This document shows, in pieces, positions 1-5,103 of a DNA stretch of 6,433 nt (position 1 is its first letter; each line of letters starts with the position of its first letter). The DNA lies in contig PWHA01000264.1 of assembly GCA_003554685.1 (NCBI GenBank), positions 1 through 6,433 of the forward strand. Direction: 5' to 3'. The translations under genes were made by a program, and so were the position numbers. The DNA is from Halanaerobiaceae bacterium (GTDB taxonomy: Bacteria; Bacillota; Halanaerobiia; Halanaerobiales; Halarsenatibacteraceae). The notes beneath the pieces are model-generated. The model saw only the letters and a list, made by a program, of their open reading frames with translations, was not told the DNA's origin and ran no database searches.

Positions 1-56
1 AACCCATAAAGCCTAACCCCAAAAACCCAACCTCAATTTTTCCAGCAAAGCAAAGC

Positions 57-1487
57 TCAGACTCTGTCAAGATAATCCTCAATCCCGCGATTCACAGCCG
101 GATCAAGCAGCGCTTCATTCTCCTCTGCAAGTATTTCCTGCACAACCTCCCGGGCCCTGTCCTCAAGGGTTTTAGCTCCCTTGTTTTCCCAGTTTTCATA
201 GCTCTCCCGGATAAAGAGTTCAGGACTCCACAACTCCTCTTTGAAGTTTTGATAGGTATGCTCATGAGTCAAAAATTCCCCCCGGGGACCGATCTCAGCA
301 ATCACATCCAGAGGGACGGTATTATCATCGACCTGAAAACTACGCAAAAATATTTTTACCAGGCTGATTGCTTCGTTATTGATTGCCAGCGAGGGCAGCG
401 ATTGAGTCAGTCCGTTGTTAACATAGCCCACATCATGAATCAAATTGGCTCCGCTTAAAGCTGCAGTCAGCAGTGAGAACATCTGCTCCAGAGCCGCCTG
501 TTTATCTAAAACCGGCGAATCAGTACAGCCCCCCGTGCTGAACATCGGCAGCTGATATTTTTGTGAAAGCTGAGTCAGGACCATGCTGTTCATGTGAAAC
601 TCCGGAGCTCCATAGGACATAAGCGAGGTCTGCATATCAAGGATCGTGGCTACACCTCCATAAATGAAGGGAGCGCCCTCCTTTTTCAGCTGCTGGATTA
701 CCAGTCCGCTTAACAACTCTGCATTGGCAGTCACCACCGCTCCCGCCAGGGTAACCGGGGCTGTAGCCCCTGCCATCAGAGCAGGAGTATAAATAACAGG
801 AATGCCGGATTCAGCACAGATCAAAAGCTTAGCAAGACTCTCCTCGGCATGATGCAGGGGAGAGATCGGCTCGGCATAGCAGGCAATAAAGGGGTTATAC
901 CTCAATTCATCCCGCCCTCCTGCCACCATAGCTGCAATTTCAATGATCTGCTCCAGATCTTCTCCATCCCTGGTGGTAAAAACCACAGGTTTGCGGGAAT
1001 TTTCCACCATGGCATGAAACTGATGGAGATAAGAAAAACGATCAAATTCAGTGGCGATCGCCATCGACATAATAAAATCGATATTATCGAGCCTGTCAGC
1101 CACTCTGGCCGCCCGGGCTACATCACTTTTTCGGGATTCTCTTCTCTCCCCCGTCTCAAAATCAAAGGTATAGGGCAGATCAGATCCCAGCCCAAAATAG
1201 GGTTGGTTTTTTTCTAACTGTAAGGCTCTCTCGCCTGACCGGGTGCAGAGAGCAATCCTTTCAGGAGCTTTCCTCAGTGCCTCTATTACCAGCCAGCCCG
1301 GTATTCTTACCCTTTGACCATCAACCCGGGCCCCGGCCTCCTTCAGCAGATTAAGAGCCTCCTGGTGATTGACCTCAACTCCCACTCTTTCCAACACCTC
1401 TATAGTTTTAAAATGCAGCTGATCCAGCTGATCCTCTGAAAAAAACTGCAGCTGAGGTGAAGCAAAATTTATCCGATTAGGTTTCAT
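57..1487 (-). CDS. MttB-superfamily (trimethylamine methyltransferase family) protein, non-pyrrolysine type
   Basis: This 476-residue protein has the usual length for the MttB superfamily (COG5598), whose characterised members move a methyl group from a methylamine or quaternary amine to a cobalt corrinoid protein in the cytoplasm. Family marks are a GLGSD segment (residues 99-103), RKPVVFTT (165-172), the highly typical MAGATAPVTLAG followed by NAELLSGL (238-262), YGG with DMQTS (276-288), TGGCTDSPVLDKQAALE (318-334) and GANLIHDVGY (346-355). The frame runs uninterrupted to TGA with no in-frame amber codon, so it is not a pyrrolysine enzyme. Non-pyrrolysine members include the glycine betaine enzyme MtgB, and others act on proline betaine or carnitine; the substrate here cannot be read from sequence. 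The start is the ATG at 1485-1487, because a strong ribosome site lies just upstream; a TTG 12 codons earlier lacks one. It follows livF by 149 bases and is probably co-expressed with the transporter. No corrinoid partner gene is in the window. Confidence 0.9.
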   Translation of the reverse strand: MKPNRINFASPQLQFFSEDQLDQLHFKTIEVLERVGVEVNHQEALNLLKEAGARVDGQRVRIPGWLVIEALRKAPERIALCTRSGERALQLEKNQPYFGLGSDLPYTFDFETGERRESRKSDVARAARVADRLDNIDFIMSMAIATEFDRFSYLHQFHAMVENSRKPVVFTTRDGEDLEQIIEIAAMVAGGRDELRYNPFIACYAEPISPLHHAEESLAKLLICAESGIPVIYTPALMAGATAPVTLAGAVVTANAELLSGLVIQQLKKEGAPFIYGGVATILDMQTSLMSYGAPEFHMNSMVLTQLSQKYQLPMFSTGGCTDSPVLDKQAALEQMFSLLTAALSGANLIHDVGYVNNGLTQSLPSLAINNEAISLVKIFLRSFQVDDNTVPLDVIAEIGPRGEFLTHEHTYQNFKEELWSPELFIRESYENWENKGAKTLEDRAREVVQEILAEENEALLDPAVNRGIEDYLDRV

Positions 1488-1496
1488 AGGTTTTTT

Positions 1497-1503
1497 ACCT
1501 CCC
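1497..1503 (-). promoter_or_regulatory. Ribosome binding site deciding the start of the MttB-like gene
   Basis: On the minus strand this reads GGGAGGT and is followed nine bases later by ATG (1485-1487). It fixes the start at this ATG. A longer frame beginning with TTG at 1521-1523 would put this site inside the coding region, and the longer N-terminus shows no family similarity. Confidence 0.8.
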
Positions 1504-1525
1504 AACTGCCTGTTCACTATCAACC

Positions 1526-1554
1526 AAAATAGAACACTGGCGGCCAGTCAGCAA
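1526..1554 (-). promoter_or_regulatory. Possible weak promoter with a dyad in its spacer, upstream of the MttB-like gene
   Basis: The minus strand reads TTGCTG (1549-1554), 17 bases, then TATTTT (1526-1531). This is a poor -35 match (3 of 6) and a moderate -10 match (4 of 6) at ideal spacing. The spacer holds a perfect 6+1+6 inverted repeat, ACTGGC-N-GCCAGT (1536-1548), where a repressor could sit. Such a site would allow the methyltransferase to be expressed separately from the transporter. Both elements are weak, and chance is a real alternative. Confidence 0.25.
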
Positions 1555-1636
1555 GTCCTCTGCTGGAAATAACTTCCCGCAAAATTCCAGCTGGTTTTCT
1601 GCCAATGACCCGGAAAATGCCAGATAATTTTTTATC

Positions 1637-2353
1637 TTATTCTCTTTCTCTGATTCCCAGATAAGAATTTTTCACATGATCATCCTGCAGAAGCTCACTG
1701 CTGAGTCCCGAAAGGGCAATCTCTCCCTGCTCCAGCACATAGGTGCGGTCTGTCAGTTTCAGAGCAGTATTCACATTCTGCTCCACCAGCAGAATTGTTA
1801 CCCCCTCTGCATTCAGGCGCTGCAGGGTTTCAAAAACCTTACTCACCAGCTGAGGAGCCAGTCCCAGGGAGGGTTCATCAACCAGCAGCACCTGGGGATT
1901 GGACATTAATCCCCGGGCGATGGATAACATCTTTCGCTCCCCACCGCTTAAAGTTCCGGCCAGCTGTTTTTTCCTTTCTGCCAGCCGGGGAAAGAGCTCA
2001 AAAACATGCTCCAGATTCTCCTGTTTTTTATCTTTATCTTTAATAATATAGGCACCCATTTCCAGATTATCTTTAATGCTCATTCCAGGAAAAAGACAGC
2101 CATCTTCGGTAACAAAACTCACTCCCTGCCGGGTGATTTGCTGGGGAGTAGCCGTCTCAATTTTATTGTCCAGAAAATCAATCTCACCGGAAATAGGTTT
2201 TATAATTCCAGAAATTGTTCGCAAAGTTGTGGTTTTCCCCGCGCCATTGGGTCCTACCAGAGAAATAAACTCGCCCTTTTCCACACTAAGGGAAATATTA
2301 TAGAGAACCTGTAATTCGCCATAACCGGCATTAACATTTTTAAGCTCAAGCAT
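1637..2353 (-). CDS. livF: HAAT-family ABC transporter ATP-binding protein LivF
   Basis: This 238-residue cytoplasmic ATPase is the second nucleotide-binding subunit of a Liv-type importer and is full length for LivF. Visible motifs are Walker A GPNGAGKT (34-41), the LivF-type Q-loop segment VTEDGCLFPGMS (81-92, with Glu where most ABC proteins have Gln), signature LSGGE (135-139), Walker B VLLVDE (155-160) with its catalytic Glu160, D-loop SLGLAP (162-167) and LLVEQN (188-193). The switch position is Asn193 rather than His, which is usual in LivF. It starts at ATG with a modest AAGGGG site about nine bases upstream, only 23 bases after livG, so the two are surely translated from one mRNA. 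It pairs with LivG on the LivH-LivM channel. The neighbouring methyltransferase, not this protein, is what hints at the substrate. Function as a LivF is firm; cargo is not. Confidence 0.95.
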   Translation of the reverse strand: MLELKNVNAGYGELQVLYNISLSVEKGEFISLVGPNGAGKTTTLRTISGIIKPISGEIDFLDNKIETATPQQITRQGVSFVTEDGCLFPGMSIKDNLEMGAYIIKDKDKKQENLEHVFELFPRLAERKKQLAGTLSGGERKMLSIARGLMSNPQVLLVDEPSLGLAPQLVSKVFETLQRLNAEGVTILLVEQNVNTALKLTDRTYVLEQGEIALSGLSSELLQDDHVKNSYLGIRERE

Positions 2354-2376
2354 ATTAATACGCCCCTTATTCCAGT

Positions 2377-3099
2377 TTAAACTGCATGCTCTTCTCCCAG
2401 ATAGGCTTCAATTACTTTGGGATCATTTGCCACATCATCTTTACTGCCCTCGGCTATTTTCTCACCGTAGTGCAGAACAGCAATCCGTTCACAGACCTCC
2501 ATTATTAGCTTCATCACATGTTCAATAATAATCACTGTAACACCAGTATCCCGGATCTTTCGGATTAAATTACAGAGATCCGGCAGCTCACCGGGAGTCA
2601 GTCCGGCAGCCAGCTCATCCATAATCAACAGGTCACAGTCGGTGGCCAGAGCCCGGGCCAGCTCCAGATATTTCAGCTGGTTGGAGTTCAACTGGGCTGC
2701 CAGAGTATAGCGGGGCAGTTTGAAGCCAATAAAGTCCAGCATTCTTTCTGCCTTTTCTTCAGGGTCTTCTCTGCTGGCTTCGTTGCCAAACAGCGAACCA
2801 ACTTTAACATTTTCCAGTACTGTCATCTGGGGAAAGGGGTTAACAATCTGAAAGGTTCTTACCATACCCAGATGACAGAGCCGGGAAGATTTAAAACCGG
2901 TGACATCCTCTCCTTTAAACTCAACCTTGCCGCCTTCAGGCTGATAAAAACCGGTGATTACATTGATAAATGTTGTTTTTCCGGCGCCATTGGGGCCGAT
3001 TATGCCAAAGATATCTCCTTCATTTACTCCCAGAGAAACATTATTAACGGCCACCAGACCACCAAATCTCTTTACTACCTTCTCAGTTTTTAGTATCAT
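2377..3099 (-). CDS. livG: HAAT-family ABC transporter ATP-binding protein LivG with a degenerate signature motif
   Basis: This 240-residue ATPase subunit, slightly shorter than E. coli LivG, has Walker A GPNGAGKT (35-42), the LivG hallmark RTFQ with Q-loop Gln84 (81-84), Walker B LLIMDE (157-162) and switch His194 in IIIEHVM (190-196). The C-terminal AVLHYGEKIAEG (207-218) is typical of LivG. Two features deviate. The signature is LNSNQ (137-141) instead of LSGGQ-like, although the following LELARALAT (145-153) is normal. The residue after the Walker B DE is Leu instead of Pro (DELAAGLTP, 161-169). Variant signatures are known among LivG-like proteins, so this need not mean loss of function; Walker A, catalytic Glu and His are all intact. 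The ATG start has GGGAG 13 bases upstream, slightly far. livF follows after 23 bases. Confidence 0.93.
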   Translation of the reverse strand: MILKTEKVVKRFGGLVAVNNVSLGVNEGDIFGIIGPNGAGKTTFINVITGFYQPEGGKVEFKGEDVTGFKSSRLCHLGMVRTFQIVNPFPQMTVLENVKVGSLFGNEASREDPEEKAERMLDFIGFKLPRYTLAAQLNSNQLKYLELARALATDCDLLIMDELAAGLTPGELPDLCNLIRKIRDTGVTVIIIEHVMKLIMEVCERIAVLHYGEKIAEGSKDDVANDPKVIEAYLGEEHAV

Positions 3100-3146
3100 C
3101 TGCTGTTAATCACTCCCGACAGTAATATATTCAAACAGGGAATTAT

Positions 3147-3185
3147 AGTGGAGAGATGATGTCAATTATCTACCATCTCTCCACT
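3147..3185 (-). other. Strong 12-bp inverted repeat (hairpin) between livK and livG
   Basis: The arms AGTGGAGAGATG (3147-3158) and CATCTCTCCACT (3174-3185) pair perfectly over 12 bases around a 15-base loop. The hairpin lies 47 bases before the livG start and 207 bases after the livK stop. In the minus-strand transcript it is not followed by a run of U, so it is not a classic intrinsic terminator. A plausible role is an mRNA 3'-end stabiliser or partial attenuator that keeps binding-protein message above ATPase message, or a protein-binding dyad. The rest of the 293-base gap (3100-3392) is AT-rich and holds only a 6-bp hairpin just after livK (AGCTGA at 3352-3357 with TCAGCT at 3368-3373) and no credible gene. 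Confidence 0.6.
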
Positions 3186-3392
3186 CTTTTATCTCTTCAT
3201 TTCCCGGTTGAAATCCTGCTTTCCAGCCAGTTAGCTATTATAAATTGCTCCAATAATTAAAACATTCATTCCTGCAAACAGAATTCTAATGATTTACCTG
3301 GCTATATATCTATCATAGCTGCTCACTGGATGTCTTTCTCAAATTTTTCATAGCTGATTATCAAATTTCAGCTTAATTTTACCGGTTTTACT

Positions 3393-4652
3393 TTATTCCT
3401 GCAGGTAGTCCGGAATCTCCAGATCTGCTTCCTTCATGGAATCAGGCCAGACAATCTGTCCCACTCCATCAAAGTACTGTAAAACCGGGAAGATAAAGTA
3501 ACCTTCCCCGACTACCGGATCGGGAATGGTCTCCGGAGTGTACATATACCTTTCGTGAATCAGGCCATCATCGAAATAAAGTTCACCCTCCCAGAGGAGA
3601 TTCTGACCAACAGAATACAGCACTTCACTGTTCAGTTCACCGTGGAGATCATAGGCAGTCTCAGCAATGTGAATGAAAAATCTGGCCTGGTCATAGGCCT
3701 GACCGGCAGCAGAAGTACTGGGAGTAATTCCGTATTTATCTTCAAAATCTGCCGCCCATTGCCGGGCTTCTTCGCTGGGCCATTCGGGAATCTGATCCAG
3801 CACATAATTGGATGCCTCACCGGTCATATCATACCATTCTCCCACCCAGCCCAGACCGTCAGCAACAATTAAACTATTTAGTCCAACTTCTCTGGCCTGA
3901 GTTACAAAAGCAGAAAAAGAAGGAGCACTGGCATCAGTACCGGCTACAACGCTGACATCAGCGTCTCTTAAGCTGGTTAGCAGAGGATAAAGATCAGTCT
4001 CACCTGCTTCATAATACTCATGGGTTACTACCTCCCAGCCTGCTTCTTCAAAATCTCCGGCAATTCCAGCACCGAAACTCCGACCCCAGTCAGTATCTTC
4101 GCCATAAATACCAACTCTCTTGTTCCTCGGTTCCCAGAGCCCTTCATCAACAGCACCCTGAATAGCTTCTACGTAGGCTCCACTTAACTTCTCTGGAATT
4201 GGCCAGGTTTTGCCCATCCAGTAGCTGTAATAATCCGGGTCCTCTTCAAAGGTTTCTATAATTACTTCAGTAGCTCCAAAACCAAAGAAATGAGGAATCT
4301 GATTGCGAGCTGCTGCGTCCATCAGCGCTACAGCTACCGAGCTGTGCCAGTTCAATATTCCGACCTGCATTCCATCTCTCATTATGGCATCTTCATAAGC
4401 CCTTACCGCTCTTTCCGGGTCGGACTCAGAATCTACCCAGACCAGGTTAATTTCATAATCTCCTATTTGATAATCAATCTCTTCAAAGGCCATCTCCACT
4501 GCTCCCTGAAACTCTTCTCCAGTCCGGGCTGCAGGTCCGGTATAGGGACCCACCCCCCCCACTGTCAGCACATCAGCTGCAGCGGATAGAGACAGCCCCA
4601 GCACCAGTAATAGACTCACCGCTAATATAAATGTAGATTTTTTCCAGCTCAT
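3393..4652 (-). CDS. livK: Periplasmic substrate-binding protein of a HAAT (Liv-type) ABC transporter
   Basis: This 419-residue type I periplasmic binding protein has a classical signal peptide: Lys4-Lys5, a hydrophobic core (8-22) and an AAA cleavage site before Asp27. There is no lipobox cysteine, so the mature protein of about 393 residues should be free in a periplasm. Lobe I begins LTVGGVGPYTGPAARTGEEF (29-48), a family hallmark, and continues to NWHSSVAVAL (101-110) and NQIPHFFGFGATE (117-129). Lobe II starts near KRVGIYGEDTDWGRSFGAG (178-196), then has VVAGTDASAPSFSAFVTQA (235-253). It is very acidic (about 74 Asp+Glu against 21 Lys+Arg by hand count) and rich in tryptophan (14), with WMGKTWP (145-151) and GWVGEWYD (268-275) as possible ligand-contact segments. 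The ATG start has a good site eight bases upstream. Its place between permease and ATPase genes shows it feeds this transporter. Family assignment is sure; the ligand is unknown, and a methylated amine is my guess from the MttB-like neighbour. Confidence 0.93.
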   Translation of the reverse strand: MSWKKSTFILAVSLLLVLGLSLSAAADVLTVGGVGPYTGPAARTGEEFQGAVEMAFEEIDYQIGDYEINLVWVDSESDPERAVRAYEDAIMRDGMQVGILNWHSSVAVALMDAAARNQIPHFFGFGATEVIIETFEEDPDYYSYWMGKTWPIPEKLSGAYVEAIQGAVDEGLWEPRNKRVGIYGEDTDWGRSFGAGIAGDFEEAGWEVVTHEYYEAGETDLYPLLTSLRDADVSVVAGTDASAPSFSAFVTQAREVGLNSLIVADGLGWVGEWYDMTGEASNYVLDQIPEWPSEEARQWAADFEDKYGITPSTSAAGQAYDQARFFIHIAETAYDLHGELNSEVLYSVGQNLLWEGELYFDDGLIHERYMYTPETIPDPVVGEGYFIFPVLQYFDGVGQIVWPDSMKEADLEIPDYLQE

Positions 4653-4751
4653 CTAATAGACCCCCTGTTTTAAAGTTTTTATTTGATTTAAGCCTTGAGT
4701 TAATAACTCTAGTATTTCAGCATATATACTCTGTTCTCCTCTTTCATCCAT
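4653..4751 (-). CDS. Possible 32-residue small protein or leader peptide abutting livK
   Basis: I do not recognise this frame. It opens with ATG (4749-4751), encodes MDERGEQSIYAEILELLTQG and a further 12 residues, and ends with TAG directly against the livK ATG (TAGATG). The middle part (residues 8-28) could form an amphipathic helix. The amino-acid make-up looks ordinary for a protein, unlike the purine-rich tract upstream. There is no good ribosome site, but its start overlaps the end of the upstream Lys-rich frame by eight bases (ATGGATGA), so it could be translated by coupling. The livK ribosome site lies inside its last codons, which would tie its translation to livK initiation. It may be chance or the remnant end of an older gene. 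Confidence 0.3.
   Translation of the reverse strand: MDERGEQSIYAEILELLTQGLNQIKTLKQGVY
4661..4666 (-). promoter_or_regulatory. Ribosome binding site of livK
   Basis: The minus strand reads AGGGGG, eight bases before the livK ATG (4650-4652). It supports that start, which also leaves a complete signal peptide. Confidence 0.7.
4697..4709. promoter_or_regulatory. Short perfect palindrome upstream of livK, possible operator
   Basis: GAGTTA and TAACTC face each other around one base, centred about 50 bases before the livK start. The size and AT-rich character fit a small dimeric repressor site, and a livK promoter could lie here, but no convincing -35/-10 pair is visible. It sits inside the possible 32-residue frame. 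A 6+1+6 palindrome can arise by chance in AT-rich DNA. Confidence 0.2.
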
Positions 4752-4875
4752 ATCTTAATTTCTTGCTTTCTTCTTTCTTCTTTTTTACTTTATCTGCTAT
4801 TCTGCTCTTCTCGCCTGTATCCTGTATCTTCTCAGCCTTCCTCTCCTGTTCTTTTTCTGCTCTTCTCGCCCGCAT
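4744..4875 (-). CDS. Doubtful 43-residue Lys/Arg/Glu-rich repeat frame
   Basis: From ATG at 4873-4875 this frame reads MRARRAEKEQERKAEKIQ and continues, highly charged, to TGA at 4744-4746. It is the ATG-started part of a longer open stretch (4747-4971) whose translation repeats every eight residues (RKADKLKA, RRAGKIQS, RRAEKMRA, RRAEKEQE, RKAEKIQD). The frame is bounded upstream by an amber codon at 4972-4974. Because the strand is almost all A and G, stop codons are rare by composition alone, so openness is weak evidence. No good ribosome site precedes the ATG. If made, it would be a basic, probably helical peptide. It could equally be a remnant of a longer repeat protein or non-coding. Confidence 0.18.
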   Translation of the reverse strand: MRARRAEKEQERKAEKIQDTGEKSRIADKVKKKKEESKKLRYG

Positions 4876-4975
4876 TTTTTCTGCTCTTCTTGACTGTATC
4901 TTACCTGCTCTTCTTGCCTTTAACTTATCCGCTTTCCTCTCCTGTTCTTTTCCTGCTTTCCCTTTCCTATCCTAT
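4801..4975. repeat. Degenerate tandem array with a 24-base period
   Basis: On the plus strand the motif TCTGCTCTTCTCGCC or a variant starts at 4801, 4832, 4856, 4880, 4904, 4928 and 4952. The last six are spaced exactly 24 bases apart. The units starting at 4832 and 4928 are nearly identical to each other (TTCCTCTCCTGTTCTTTT tails), which suggests a higher-order duplication. The first spacing is 31 bases, explained by a 7-base tandem duplication, CCTGTAT CCTGTAT (4814-4827). The tract is almost pure pyrimidine on this strand and pure purine on the mRNA strand. A perfect 17-base mirror repeat (4767-4783) adjoins it, so triplex-type structure is conceivable. The period is a multiple of three, giving an 8-residue repeat on either strand, which favours a coding origin without proving it. 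Confidence 0.85.
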
Positions 4976-5103
4976 CTCCAGCTAACTTCCCCGTAGTTCC
5001 AACCAGAAATATTCTGCCTGCTCACCTCCTTTATCTGCCTGATATTTAGCAGCAATCAACAATTCAGCTGATTTTCCAGTAAAGCGTCTTTATCATACCG
5101 GGA
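4976..5103 (-). other. Spacer after livM with an orphan strong Shine-Dalgarno sequence
   Basis: This stretch separates the livM stop from the repeat array. It contains AAAGGAGGTGA on the minus strand (5022-5032), a perfect match to the 16S 3' tail, yet no ATG, GTG or TTG opens a useful frame at normal distance behind it. The frame that leads from it towards the repeats is closed by an amber codon at 4972-4974. No terminator hairpin with a U-run is visible after livM, so read-through into livK is possible. Together with 4653-4975 it makes up the 451-base livM-livK gap. Confidence 0.5.

Noticed and set aside
1..7. ATG at 5-7 on the minus strand as the start of a next gene
   Set aside because: Only two codons' worth of sequence remain and the upstream purines are weak, so nothing can be concluded.
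1564..1593. Inverted repeat GCTGGAA/TTCCAGC after livF as a terminator
   Set aside because: The stem is seven bases around a long loop and is not followed by a U-run on the transcribed strand.
3142..3167. TTGACA and TATAAT on the minus strand before livG
   Set aside because: Both boxes match consensus, but they are only 12 bases apart instead of about 17, and they fall within the hairpin, so a standard promoter is not supported.
3231..3269. 12-codon frame on the minus strand (MNVLIIGAIYNS) resembling the start of a LivH-type permease
   Set aside because: It is too short, its purine motif is too close to the ATG, and the resemblance is a few hydrophobic residues; the real livH is at the window edge.
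4972..4974. In-frame amber codon before the repeat frame as a pyrrolysine site
   Set aside because: The MttB-like gene itself uses no amber codon, the repeat frame is not a methylamine methyltransferase, and no pyrrolysine genes are visible; a plain stop is the simpler reading.
4763..4996. Plus-strand 77-codon open frame with a hydrophobic repetitive translation
   Set aside because: It starts with TTG, has no ribosome site, opposes every other gene, and is simply the pyrimidine strand of the 24-base array, where stop codons are rare by composition.
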